From NCBI GenBank assembly GCA_015057525.1, contig SVEE01000006.1, positions 1 to 64,000 of the forward strand: DNA of 64,000 bases, read 5' to 3'. The DNA comes from Lachnospiraceae bacterium. Lineage in GTDB: Bacteria > Bacillota > Clostridia > Lachnospirales > Lachnospiraceae. This document shows positions 27,099 to 34,704 of this stretch, in pieces. The notes below the pieces were generated by a model. It made no database searches and was not told the origin of the DNA. It saw only the letters and a program-made list of their open reading frames with translations. The first letter of the stretch is position 1; each line of letters opens with the position of its first letter. The position numbers were made by a program, and so were the translations under genes.

Positions 27099-27638
27099 TT
27101 ATACGCACTTATTAATAGCATCCTGCATAATGCAGTAGTTAACGATACCAAGTCCAAATAACTGAAGGACAAGGAAAAGAATAGGTGAGCTTCCTGGTGC
27201 ACCCTTAAGCTGGTCAACTCTTTCACCCATCTTGAATATCCAATAGAATCCATAGATACCACAAGTTACAAGTGTAAGAAGAATAACCATACCACCTGTA
27301 GTAGCTGTATGATTACCTGATAAATAGTTAATCTCGTCGTTCAACTTAATCATCCAGTAAATTCCATAAATACCACAAGTTACAATGGATAATAAGATTG
27401 CCATACCTATGTTTCTCTGTACAATTCCACCTGTTCCTGCATAACCACCCATTGGCTGTCCGTAAGGTGCCTGGCCATAAGGTGCCTGACCCATTGGCTG
27501 TCCATAAGGCGCCTGGCCCATTGGCTGTCCGTAAGGTGCCTGACCCATTGGCTGTCCCTGTGGAAGTGGTGAACCACAACTTGGGCATGATACTGACATA
27601 TCGTCACACTGAGCTCCACACTGCTGACATGTTTTCAT
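27099..27638 (-). CDS. Zinc-ribbon, repeat and DUF4234-type membrane protein
   Basis: A 179-residue protein in three parts. Residues 4-24 form a zinc ribbon (CQQCGAQ...CPSCGS). Residues 26-70 are repeats of the type PMGQAPYGQ. The C-terminal part has two near-identical membrane units (LLSIVTCGIYGIYWMIKLNDEIN and LLTLVTCGIYGFYWIFKMGERVD), the DUF4234 pattern, and a third hydrophobic segment. Function is unknown. It is the last gene of a minus-strand cluster with SPFH, TM2 and another membrane gene. GAGGAGACG precedes the ATG. Confidence 0.75.
   Translation of the reverse strand: MKTCQQCGAQCDDMSVSCPSCGSPLPQGQPMGQAPYGQPMGQAPYGQPMGQAPYGQAPYGQPMGGYAGTGGIVQRNIGMAILLSIVTCGIYGIYWMIKLNDEINYLSGNHTATTGGMVILLTLVTCGIYGFYWIFKMGERVDQLKGAPGSSPILFLVLQLFGLGIVNYCIMQDAINKCV
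27447..27558 (-). repeat. Tandem coding repeat (PMGQAPYGQ units)
   Basis: About four copies of a 27-bp unit, one of them shortened, encode Gln-Pro-Met-Gly-Gln-Ala-Pro-Tyr-Gly. The copies are almost identical at the DNA level, so slippage could vary the number. They create several open shadow frames on both strands that are not genes. Confidence 0.85.
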
Positions 27639-27718
27639 AATTTCGTCTCCTCGCTTTTCTCTTATAATTATATTTTAGCGTATAAACTAATACGCATATT
27701 GTATCATAATGCTAATTT

Positions 27719-28192
27719 TTAATCAACTCTACAATGGTTTCTTAGACAAAAATTCATATCGTTGGAACAAAGATATCCGATACCCTCACAGAAACCAATC
27801 AATGCAGGTATATAGGTCCAACAAAAAAGCAAATACACTATTCCTGCACCTACATTTCCAAGATAAAATTTATGTATTCCTAAACCACCTAGAAATATAC
27901 CAAGTAATCCTGCAACCAGTTTGCTCTTAATTGGCCAATTAGCGTCAATACCAGTTCTATGATAAGGTTGAACAACACCATTTGGATACATTGGTTGTTG
28001 TTGATATACTGGCTGACCATATGGTGGTTGACCATACGGTGGCTGGCCATACGGCGGTTGACCCATTGGCTGACCATATGGCGATTGTTGATACTGTGCA
28101 TTAAACGCAGGCACAATTTTTTCTCCGCAATATTTACATTCTGTAGCTGTAGGATCTAATCCAGCCCCACACTGTGGACATACATTTGCCAT
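27719..28192 (-). CDS. Zinc-ribbon, repeat and TM2-domain protein
   Basis: A 157-residue protein with the same plan as its neighbour: a zinc ribbon ([19 protein letters not shown]), a [10 protein letters not shown]-type repeat (about 35-75), then a TM2 domain ([47 protein letters not shown]). TM2 domains have two membrane helices joined by a short loop; their function is not defined. AAAAGGGAGAGAG lies before the ATG, 14 bp after the preceding gene. Confidence 0.8.
   Translation of the reverse strand: MANVCPQCGAGLDPTATECKYCGEKIVPAFNAQYQQSPYGQPMGQPPYGQPPYGQPPYGQPVYQQQPMYPNGVVQPYHRTGIDANWPIKSKLVAGLLGIFLGGLGIHKFYLGNVGAGIVYLLFCWTYIPALIGFCEGIGYLCSNDMNFCLRNHCRVD
28011..28085 (-). repeat. Tandem coding repeat (PPYGQ units)
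   Basis: Repeats of 15 bp encoding Gly-Gln-Pro-Pro-Tyr, with one variant containing Pro-Met-Gly. They sit between the zinc ribbon and the TM2 domain of the same protein and resemble the repeat in the DUF4234 gene next door. Confidence 0.75.
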
Positions 28193-28206
28193 AATCTCTC
28201 TCCCTT

Positions 28207-28605
28207 TTATCCATTATTTTTGTTTGAGCCTGCAAGTAACATTGGACAAACTATAACCAAATATATAAATAGTATAATCAAATTAATAAACACATATATG
28301 GCTTTTCCCATATTAGCAAGACCAAACGCAAGCAACAAACAATCAACAATAGTATAAACAACTGTTACCATTATAACAGACACCTTGAACGGGAAAGGAA
28401 AACTCTCTCCAACAAATCCCAATCCAACTATTGTAAGTAATAAACAGATGACATTTATAAACCAAAACATCATTCCCACTGCAAAATTGTCTTCACCGCT
28501 AAGTTCAAGCACATCAAACCATAAAAATGTAAATATTATTGCAAAGAATGTCGTAAGCACGCAGGATACAACAATACTCATTGGATTAATATTTTTCTTA
28601 CCCAT
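28207..28605 (-). CDS. Small multi-pass membrane protein of unknown function
   Basis: A 132-residue protein with four hydrophobic segments (about residues 8-30, 40-65, 72-92 and 98-122) and a basic C-terminus. No family recognised. The ATG is 2 bp after the stop of the SPFH gene. The ribosome site is weak (AAGG 11 nt upstream), so translation probably depends on coupling to the SPFH gene. Confidence 0.65.
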   Translation of the reverse strand: MGKKNINPMSIVVSCVLTTFFAIIFTFLWFDVLELSGEDNFAVGMMFWFINVICLLLTIVGLGFVGESFPFPFKVSVIMVTVVYTIVDCLLLAFGLANMGKAIYVFINLIILFIYLVIVCPMLLAGSNKNNG

Positions 28606-28607
28606 AA

Positions 28608-29663
28608 CTAATCAACCTTCTTTCCACAATTGAGACAGAATCGAGCTCCTGGCTGCAATTCCTGACCACAAGTACACATTTTACTCATAAAACTTGTTCC
28701 ACAATTAGAGCAAAAACGACTATTTTCTACAACTACAATTCCACAACATGGACAAGTTCTTGTCATTGAAACTGAATTATTGTAACCAACATTAAAATTT
28801 GGATTGTTCACATTCTGCATCATGTTCATTCCTGCACCAAATCCAATTCCACCAGCCACAAATGCACCAGCAATACCAGAATCATTACCTGCTGCTGTTT
28901 CATAAACATCAAACGAACGTTTTGCAACATAACGAGAATCGCCCATAATATCGAAGGCTGCTTTATCCTGAAGAATCGAATTAATCTTGTCAAAGTCTTC
29001 ATCAGGGAAGTTGATTGACTTAACATAGAAATTCACCACTGTCATACCATATTTAGCAAATTCATCGGAAATTGCATACTTTGCCTTATCTGAAATTTCT
29101 TCCAATCTAGTAGAAATTTCCAATGCTGATATACCTTCATTAATTACTATGTTTGCTAAAATAGATTTAATCTTAAGTATAACAACACCTTTATAATATT
29201 CCTGAACCTTATCATATTTTATCCAGTCGCCCTTATTCATTCCTCCAATCAACTCGCGGAAGAATGTTGCGAAGTCACAAATTTTCAATCCCATCTGACC
29301 AAAAGCTCTCAATCTAAGCTTAATCTGATACTTAGGATCTATAAGTTGAATCGGGTCCGAAGTTCCCCAATATATATCTAACTTAGTTAACGCATTTAAG
29401 AAATATATTTCTGCCGGAAATGGTGTGCTTCCTCCAAAAGGTATGTTCACTATTGATGCCAAAACCGGAAGATTCTGTGTGTTAAGCTTGTAAGAGCCTG
29501 GATACATAATATCACATATCATTCCACCTCTTACAAAAATAGCAACCTGACCTTCTTGAACTATCAACGACGAGCCTGAAGTTAATTTTTCTGAAGGATA
29601 TTTATATACAATCCAATCTCTATCTCTTAATCCGTCAAAACGAACTACACTAAACAATCCCAT
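28608..29663 (-). CDS. SPFH-domain protein with C-terminal double zinc ribbon
   Basis: A 351-residue protein. Residues 1-250 match the SPFH (stomatin/prohibitin/flotillin) group often annotated as virion-core or YdjI-like: an N-terminal DWIVYKYPSEKLTSGSSLIVQEGQVAIFVRGG segment, then GSYKLNTQNLPVLASI, and helix-rich SPFH core up to about 250. A Gly-rich linker (IAGAFVAGGIGFGAGMNMMQ) leads to two zinc ribbons (CPCCG...CSNCG and CTCGQ...CLNCG). The ATG at 29663 has AAAGGAGGT in front; the in-frame extension to 29702 is rejected. It is the first gene of the cluster. Confidence 0.8.
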   Translation of the reverse strand: MGLFSVVRFDGLRDRDWIVYKYPSEKLTSGSSLIVQEGQVAIFVRGGMICDIMYPGSYKLNTQNLPVLASIVNIPFGGSTPFPAEIYFLNALTKLDIYWGTSDPIQLIDPKYQIKLRLRAFGQMGLKICDFATFFRELIGGMNKGDWIKYDKVQEYYKGVVILKIKSILANIVINEGISALEISTRLEEISDKAKYAISDEFAKYGMTVVNFYVKSINFPDEDFDKINSILQDKAAFDIMGDSRYVAKRSFDVYETAAGNDSGIAGAFVAGGIGFGAGMNMMQNVNNPNFNVGYNNSVSMTRTCPCCGIVVVENSRFCSNCGTSFMSKMCTCGQELQPGARFCLNCGKKVD

Positions 29664-29786
29664 AGCATTACCTCCTTTGTATAATATAATGGTTTTTAAC
29701 ACTATATCGTTAAATATATTAACATATGCACTTGTTTATCTCAACTTTAATTACATTATATAAACCTACGATACAAAAAAATTGCA

Positions 29787-29818
29787 CAAAAAAAGACTCC
29801 GAAAAAATCCGGAGTCTT
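29787..29818 (-). terminator. Terminator of tRNA-Arg
   Basis: On the minus strand AAGACTCCG and CGGAGTCTT form a stem followed by TTTTTT, one base after the tRNA 3' end. Confidence 0.88.
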
Positions 29819-29819
29819 A

Positions 29820-29893
29820 TGCAGCAGAGAGGATTCGAACCCCCGACACTACGGTCCGTAGCCGTATGCTCTATCCAGCTGAGCTACTACTGC
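29820..29893 (-). tRNA. tRNA-Arg (anticodon ACG)
   Basis: A minus-strand cloverleaf of 74 nt: acceptor GCAGTAG/CTGCTGC (one T-G pair), anticodon stem TACGG/CCGTA around CTACGGA (anticodon ACG, Arg CGN) and T-loop GTTCGAATC. The discriminator is A; CCA is not encoded. Confidence 0.93.
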
Positions 29894-29925
29894 GTATACG
29901 CGAAACAAACTTCGCAACAGTGGTA

Positions 29926-29954
29926 ATTGTACAATATATAATATTCTTTGTCAA
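29926..29954 (-). promoter_or_regulatory. Promoter of tRNA-Arg
   Basis: On the minus strand TTGACA (29954-29949), a 17-bp spacer and TACAAT (29931-29926). A short leader with GCGAA...TTCGC hairpin separates it from the tRNA. Confidence 0.8.
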
Positions 29955-29956
29955 GA

Positions 29957-30607
29957 TTATTTTGTGTCATAAACATCTATCTTATAATCTATATCTGTCA
30001 CATCTAAAGCACATACTGTAACAAGCAAATCATCCACCTGTTTAACAGCAATCCCAATATTTAAATTTTGTATTTTCTTTTCTTCTATATTGACCACAAC
30101 GGAATCGAGAGGAACATTTATACCTTGACCTGTATATTTTAAATATGCTTCCTTACCTGTCCATATTTCAAAGAACCTTTTATTTTGTTCTTTGTTGATT
30201 TCAGTAATATAATTTATTTCGTCGTTATGAAAAAATCTGTTAGCAATCTCTAAGTCTGTCTCCCTTATCTGTTCAACATCAATCCCAACATCTTCTTTAC
30301 CATATGCAATGGCAACATAATCTCCTGAATGGGATATGTTATATTTGAAATCATTATAGTTTTCTAAATATGGCTTACCAAATTCAGTTTTAAGAACTCT
30401 AATATTATCTTTATCTATGCCATATAGCTCTTTAACAGCCTCAATAAGCAAATATCCCGCCATTATGGATACGCAAGCTGCCTTTTTGTTTTTTAATCGT
30501 TCTACAGCCTCCTTACGCTGTTCATAAAGGCCATCAACAAGTTCTTCCCAACGATTATCAACCAGCTCACTATTAACTTTTTTTATAACGACTTTTATGT
30601 TACCCAT
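29957..30607 (-). CDS. 4'-phosphopantetheinyl transferase (Sfp type)
   Basis: A 216-residue enzyme of the Sfp group, which moves the phosphopantetheine arm of CoA onto a serine of carrier proteins. Signatures are FKYNISHSGDYVAIAYG, the Mg-binding DVGIDVEQIRE, and FFEIWTGKEAYLKYTGQGI with the catalytic Trp-Lys-Glu cluster. The two-domain, Sfp-length form is distinct from the short AcpS that primes fatty-acid ACP. The ATG at 30607 has GGGGATAT upstream. A free-standing ACP gene lies just upstream in the same direction, a plausible substrate, although a terminator separates it from the preceding gene. Confidence 0.92.
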   Translation of the reverse strand: MGNIKVVIKKVNSELVDNRWEELVDGLYEQRKEAVERLKNKKAACVSIMAGYLLIEAVKELYGIDKDNIRVLKTEFGKPYLENYNDFKYNISHSGDYVAIAYGKEDVGIDVEQIRETDLEIANRFFHNDEINYITEINKEQNKRFFEIWTGKEAYLKYTGQGINVPLDSVVVNIEEKKIQNLNIGIAVKQVDDLLVTVCALDVTDIDYKIDVYDTK

Positions 30608-30618
30608 ATATCCCCTGT

Positions 30619-30652
30619 AAAAAAACACCTTGCAGGTTTCCCTGCAAGGTGT
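30619..30652 (-). terminator. Terminator between the C39-like gene and the PPTase gene
   Basis: On the minus strand ACACCTTGCAGG-GAAA-CCTGCAAGGTGT followed by TTTTTTT. The GAAA tetraloop makes it very stable. It may be only partial, leaving some read-through into the PPTase gene. Confidence 0.9.
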
Positions 30653-30673
30653 AATTGTTATTATTAAAAATAA

Positions 30674-31729
30674 TTATTTGTCTTCCATCTCTGATAAAAC
30701 TTTGAAGAGGATTCCGATTTCCTTCTCCTTAGCCGCATCAAGATAAGTTTTAAATCTTGGACAAGCTGCAATCTCACCTGTGATAGAAATTCTAACAAGT
30801 AAGTTTCTTGCTGTAAGCATATTAGTTACAACTGTAGCATACTCATCTAATATTGATTGATTGTACTTAATTACACCATTGTTCATGAGATACTTAATTC
30901 TCTCATACATAAGAACCTTATGATCATACATAACATGTAATGCTCTAATATCAAAATCAGGCTCATCCTTATGAAGCTGCTTATCAATCTGAGCTAACAC
31001 TCTATCGTAAACCTTGATACCAAATGTTGTGTCGTTGAATCTGTTTCTCATCATACGGAAATGGTTCTTAGAATCCATTGAGTTTAAGTACTCTCTTAAG
31101 TTAACCTTAATAAGCTCTGTATCAAGCTCATAAGTTAAATTCTCGCTGTTCTTTATAACTACATAAAGTCCACGTCCACCCTTGTGGTCATCCTTAAATA
31201 CATGGTCTTCACTAGCTGTAATAACCTCATAACCTCTTTCAATGTCAGCAAAAGAAACTGTGTTATATGAGTAGTGATCCTGGAATGTAAAGTCACCTAC
31301 ATAGAATACTTCCTTATCTCTATCGTATCCATAAATAAATAACTCGTGAGGGAACTTGTAATCAACCTCTGCATCACAAAGAATCTTAGCTTCATCAAAA
31401 ACACCGTATACATAACCATTAAGATCTATAGTCTTGATAATGAAATCAATTACATTACCACAGTAGCTTTCAATCTGCTCCTTAGTGAGAAGGGAGAAAA
31501 CAAGGTATGGACACTGCTTAAGTGAGCTACTACCAGGCATCATATCTGTAAGAAGAATATCTTCTCCAGTCCATATCTCCTGAATATCATAACAACGCAA
31601 CTGTATGTAATTACTGAAAATCCACTTCTTAGCATTCTCATCATCAGAAAGGATTGAGAATAAAGTAGCATGCCACTGCCAAGATGTAATCATTGGGTAA
31701 GTTACAGGTAATTTCTTCATATCTGCCAT
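30674..31729 (-). CDS. Hypothetical protein, possibly papain/C39-like (BtrH-N-type) fold, linked to an ACP
   Basis: A 351-residue cytoplasmic protein I cannot name with certainty. The first ~165 residues resemble the cysteine-peptidase-like fold seen in BtrH N-terminal domains: a helix (TSWQWHATLFSIL), then GYVYGVFDEAKI and the strand pair HELFIYGYDRDKEVFYVGDFT with candidate His128 and Asp146. A Cys at the usual nucleophile position is not evident (the nearest are C46, C73 and C90). The C-terminal half is helical. The preceding gene, 22 bp upstream, encodes an acyl carrier protein, and an Sfp-type transferase follows. In butirosin synthesis BtrH moves an acyl group from an ACP to an amine; a similar role here is inference only. 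Confidence 0.45.
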   Translation of the reverse strand: MADMKKLPVTYPMITSWQWHATLFSILSDDENAKKWIFSNYIQLRCYDIQEIWTGEDILLTDMMPGSSSLKQCPYLVFSLLTKEQIESYCGNVIDFIIKTIDLNGYVYGVFDEAKILCDAEVDYKFPHELFIYGYDRDKEVFYVGDFTFQDHYSYNTVSFADIERGYEVITASEDHVFKDDHKGGRGLYVVIKNSENLTYELDTELIKVNLREYLNSMDSKNHFRMMRNRFNDTTFGIKVYDRVLAQIDKQLHKDEPDFDIRALHVMYDHKVLMYERIKYLMNNGVIKYNQSILDEYATVVTNMLTARNLLVRISITGEIAACPRFKTYLDAAKEKEIGILFKVLSEMEDK

Positions 31730-31751
31730 TTATATATCCTCCAATACTCAA

Positions 31752-31997
31752 TTATGCTAATTTCTCTTCTATTGTAGCTACGAAATCTGCGAATGTATCA
31801 TATGATGATAATGCAAGTTCATAATCAGTAAACGATACATCAAATTTCTTCTCAGCCTCAACAATTATTTTAATTATTGATACTGAATTAACCCCATACT
31901 CGTTAACGATAGAAGCATTTAAATCAAGTTCTCCTATATCAGGCATAACTTCTTGTACTACTTCTTCAAGTTTTTTTATAATCTGCGCTTTTTCCAT
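31752..31997 (-). CDS. Free-standing acyl carrier protein
   Basis: An 81-residue four-helix ACP. The phosphopantetheine serine is Ser38 in YGVNSVSIIKII, where the common DSL is replaced by NSV; the acidic helix EAEKKFDVSFTDYEL matches the ACP recognition helix. It is not next to fab genes, so it is a specialised carrier rather than the fatty-acid ACP. A near-consensus promoter lies upstream and a TAGGGGG-type ribosome site precedes the ATG. It is co-transcribed with the C39-like gene. Confidence 0.9.
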   Translation of the reverse strand: MEKAQIIKKLEEVVQEVMPDIGELDLNASIVNEYGVNSVSIIKIIVEAEKKFDVSFTDYELALSSYDTFADFVATIEEKLA

Positions 31998-32035
31998 TAA
32001 AAGTACCCCCTAAATATTTTTTCAAGTCAGTATTT

Positions 32036-32064
32036 ATTTTACTATTATTCACAATGAAAATCAA
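32036..32064 (-). promoter_or_regulatory. Promoter of the ACP/C39-like operon
   Basis: On the minus strand TTGATT (32064-32059), a 17-bp spacer and TAAAAT (32041-32036), about 40 bp before the ACP start. Confidence 0.7.
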
Positions 32065-32125
32065 GTATGAATACATATCTTCCGACAAAGTTCACAAATA
32101 TTATTCGAACAAAAATATAGATAAC

Positions 32126-32176
32126 AAAAAAGAGGATAACCCCTCAGCAAAATCGCATCGGAATTACCCTCTTTTT
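32126..32176 (-). terminator. Terminator of the rplK-rplA operon
   Basis: On the minus strand AAAAAGAGGGTAA pairs with TTATCCTCTTTTTT (one mismatch) around a long loop, with a T-run at the end, just after rplA. Confidence 0.75.
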
Positions 32177-32195
32177 GTATAACCGTTACCAGCTA

Positions 32196-32885
32196 TTAAT
32201 ACTTTGCAGTATTAAGCTTAACGCCAGGACCCATTGTTGAAGCGATTACTACGCTCTTAAGGTACTGACCCTTAGCAGCTGATGGCTTAGCCTTGATAAC
32301 AGCATCTATTAAAGTCTGGAAGTTGTCTGTTAACTGCTCCTCTGAGAAAGAAGCTTTTCCAATTGGCACATGGATAATGTTTGACTTATCAAGTCTGTAC
32401 TCAATCTTACCAGCCTTGATGTCGTTAACTGCCTTAGTAACATCCATAGTAACTGTACCAGCCTTTGGGTTTGGCATTAATCCCTTAGGTCCGAGTACAC
32501 GTCCAAGACGTCCAACAACACCCATCATATCAGGTGTAGCAACAACAACATCGAAATCTAACCAACCATCATTCTGGATCTTTGGTACTAACTCATCTCC
32601 GCCTGCGTAATCAGCGCCAGCAGCTAAAGCCTCATCAACCTTATCTCCCTTAGCGAATACTAAAACCTTAACAGTCTTACCAGTTCCGTGAGGAAGTACT
32701 ACTGCACCACGAACCTGCTGATCTGCATGACGACCATCAACACCAAGTCTTAAATGAGCCTCAATAGTCTCATCGAACTTTGCGCTAGCTGACTTCTTAA
32801 CTAAAGATACAGCCTCTTCTAAGTCATATAAATTAGTCTTTTCAATAAGCTTTGCAGCTTCTGTATATCTTTTACCCTTTTTCAT
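32196..32885 (-). CDS. rplA: 50S ribosomal protein L1
   Basis: A 229-residue L1 protein with all family blocks: [69 protein letters not shown] and the C-terminal [18 protein letters not shown]1 binds 23S rRNA at the stalk and in many bacteria represses its own operon by binding the mRNA near rplK. It is the last gene of rpmG-secE-nusG-rplK-rplA; a 75-bp gap separates it from rplK. Confidence 0.98.
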   Translation of the reverse strand: MKKGKRYTEAAKLIEKTNLYDLEEAVSLVKKSASAKFDETIEAHLRLGVDGRHADQQVRGAVVLPHGTGKTVKVLVFAKGDKVDEALAAGADYAGGDELVPKIQNDGWLDFDVVVATPDMMGVVGRLGRVLGPKGLMPNPKAGTVTMDVTKAVNDIKAGKIEYRLDKSNIIHVPIGKASFSEEQLTDNFQTLIDAVIKAKPSAAKGQYLKSVVIASTMGPGVKLNTAKY

Positions 32886-32959
32886 TTAAAAATAAACCTC
32901 CTGTGGTATTATCGGGAGCGACCCTCCCACTATCTAATATATTTACTCAATACTATTGC

Positions 32960-33385
32960 CTAGTCCTCTACAGTGATTCCCATTGAGCGAGCTGTACCAG
33001 CGATCATGCTCATAGCTGCCTCTAATGAAGCTGCATTTAAATCTGGCATCTTAAGCTCAGCGATCTCCTGAATCTTAGCCTTTGAAATCTTTGCAACCTT
33101 AGTCTTGTTAGGTACTGCAGAACCACTCTTGAGACCGCACGCCTTCTTAAGTAATACTGCTGCTGGTGGAGTCTTAGTTACAAAGCTAAAGCTCTTATCT
33201 GCATAAACTGTAATAACTACAGGAATAATCATATCTCCCTGATCTGCAGTTCTTGCATTGAATTCCTTTGTGAACTGTACAATGTTAACACCGTGCTGTC
33301 CAAGTGCAGGACCAACAGGTGGTGCAGGAGTTGCCTTACCTGCAGGTATCTGTAATTTAATGTATCCTTCTACTTTCTTCGCCAT
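32960..33385 (-). CDS. rplK: 50S ribosomal protein L11
   Basis: A 141-residue L11 protein ([37 protein letters not shown], and the terminal [11 protein letters not shown]). It binds the GTPase-associated region of 23S rRNA. The ATG at 33385 follows TTTTAGGAGGT; the 17-codon in-frame extension upstream overlaps this site and is rejected. Confidence 0.98.
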   Translation of the reverse strand: MAKKVEGYIKLQIPAGKATPAPPVGPALGQHGVNIVQFTKEFNARTADQGDMIIPVVITVYADKSFSFVTKTPPAAVLLKKACGLKSGSAVPNKTKVAKISKAKIQEIAELKMPDLNAASLEAAMSMIAGTARSMGITVED

Positions 33386-33447
33386 TATAGCGTACCTCCT
33401 AAAAATATTGTGGTATAACGGGGGATACCCTTCCACTTAAAAATTTC

Positions 33448-34026
33448 TTAAATCTTCTGAATATCTACGAAACCAATCTCTACAGATGTAGCACGTCCGA
33501 AAATATCAACCTCGATTGTAACTGTCTGCTTACTTTCGTTAATAGCTTTAATCTCTCCGCTATTTCCTTCCCAAGCACCGGTAACAACCTTTATCATATC
33601 TCCAACCTCTACATCAATCTGAACTTCCTTAACATTAATTCCTAATGTTCTCATTTCAGCCTCTGTAAGAGGTACCGGTTTTGATTCAGGACCTACAAAT
33701 CCAGTTACACCTCGTGTATTACGTACAACATACCATGTAACATCGTTCATATACATGTGTACAAGTACATAACCTGGAAACAACTTTTTGGAAACTGTCT
33801 TCTTGGCACCATTCTTAACTTCTACCACATCCTGAACTGGCACTGCCACCTCAAGAATCTGGTCATGAAGCTTTCTGTTCTCGATAGTTTTCTCGATATC
33901 CTTTTTTACTTTGTTCTCATAACCTGAGTAGGTATGCGCTACATACCATCTAGCTTCGCTGCTACTTGGAACTTTCTCAGAAGCAACATCGCTAATAGTA
34001 GCTTCGTTTTCTACGATTTCTGACAT
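33448..34026 (-). CDS. nusG: Transcription termination/antitermination factor NusG
   Basis: A 192-residue NusG. After a ~20-residue acidic, Ser-rich tail comes the NGN domain (RWYVAHTYSGYENKVKKDIE, LFPGYVLVHMYMND, VRNTRGVTGFVG) and a C-terminal KOW domain (VGDMIKVVTGAWEGNSGEIKAI). NusG binds RNA polymerase and couples it to ribosomes or Rho. The ATG at 34026 is preferred, with AGGTGA upstream; a GTG three codons earlier is also possible. Confidence 0.97.
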   Translation of the reverse strand: MSEIVENEATISDVASEKVPSSSEARWYVAHTYSGYENKVKKDIEKTIENRKLHDQILEVAVPVQDVVEVKNGAKKTVSKKLFPGYVLVHMYMNDVTWYVVRNTRGVTGFVGPESKPVPLTEAEMRTLGINVKEVQIDVEVGDMIKVVTGAWEGNSGEIKAINESKQTVTIEVDIFGRATSVEIGFVDIQKI

Positions 34027-34039
34027 ACAACTCACCTAC

Positions 34040-34252
34040 CTAACCTATTATATAAGTTAAACCGATCTGCAATAACCAATCAACACCTGCAATGATAAAT
34101 CCTAATATAATAGCAATTATCAAAACAACTACTGACTGCTTAGCTAAAGACTTCTTTGAAGGCCAAATAATCTTGGCAAACTCAGCCTTTAACTCCTGAA
34201 ACCAGCTTCTCTTAAGTGAAGGTGATGCTGATGTCTCTTTGCTCTTTGACAT
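34040..34252 (-). CDS. secE: Protein translocase subunit SecE
   Basis: A 70-residue SecE with a short cytoplasmic helix (WFQELKAEFAKIIWPSKKSLAKQS) and one C-terminal membrane helix (VVVLIIAIILGFIIAGVDWLLQIG). It is part of the SecYEG channel. Its position between rpmG and nusG is the standard bacterial order. Confidence 0.96.
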   Translation of the reverse strand: MSKSKETSASPSLKRSWFQELKAEFAKIIWPSKKSLAKQSVVVLIIAIILGFIIAGVDWLLQIGLTYIIG

Positions 34253-34306
34253 ATACTACTCCTTCTTTAGATTTATGACATATCACAAATCTTTAAATAA
34301 TGCCGA

Positions 34307-34456
34307 TTACTTTGTTTCCTTATGCATTGTATGCGCCTTACAGAATCTACAATATTTCTTTGTTTCCATTCTGTCTGGGTGTGTTTTCTTATCCTTTGTC
34401 ATATTGTAATTACGCTGTTTACAATCCTGACATGCCAATGTTATCTTAACACGCAC
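34307..34456 (-). CDS. rpmG: 50S ribosomal protein L33
   Basis: A 49-residue L33 read directly from the minus strand: it starts at GTG (34456) with [11 protein letters not shown] and ends H-T-M-H-K-E-T-K. Two CxxC pairs (CQDC and CRFC) make it the zinc-binding form. AGGAGGTGG lies at good distance before the GTG. The first gene of the secE-nusG-rplK-rplA operon. Confidence 0.95.
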   Translation of the reverse strand: MRVKITLACQDCKQRNYNMTKDKKTHPDRMETKKYCRFCKAHTMHKETK

Positions 34457-34525
34457 AACTTTCCACCTCCATATTATTTTCTGATTTTAAGGCATAAAAA
34501 AAAGACCTCTTCCATCGCAAGGTAT

Positions 34526-34554
34526 AGAATATCAAATGCGTTCTGCAAAGTCAA
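34526..34554 (-). promoter_or_regulatory. Promoter of the rpmG-secE-nusG-rplK-rplA operon
   Basis: On the minus strand TTGACT (34554-34549), a 17-bp spacer and TATTCT (34531-34526), about 70 bp before rpmG. Confidence 0.78.
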
Positions 34555-34587
34555 GGAAAATATATTATTTTTTTGTCCAGTTTTATG

Positions 34588-34616
34588 TAGACTATTGAAA
34601 AGAATTGTTTTATAAT
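34588..34616 (+). promoter_or_regulatory. Candidate promoter of the FliD-like gene at 34705
   Basis: TAGACT, 17-bp spacer and a perfect TATAAT (34611-34616). The -35 matches consensus at four of six positions. No sigma-28-type motif was noticed. Confidence 0.45.
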
Positions 34617-34704
34617 TAAAATAACTATATTTATCTTTATATATAGTAAAACCTTAGATTAAATATATATAATATAGAAGAGATTTTAGAAAGGAGGACT
34701 TTGT

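Noticed and set aside
27346-27640. Several open frames on both strands over the DUF4234 gene
   Set aside because: They are shadows of the PMGQAPYGQ tandem repeat, whose 27-bp units stay open in other frames. None has a ribosome site.
27447-28085. CRISPR-like spaced repeats
   Set aside because: The repeats are contiguous coding units without unique spacers, and no cas genes are near.
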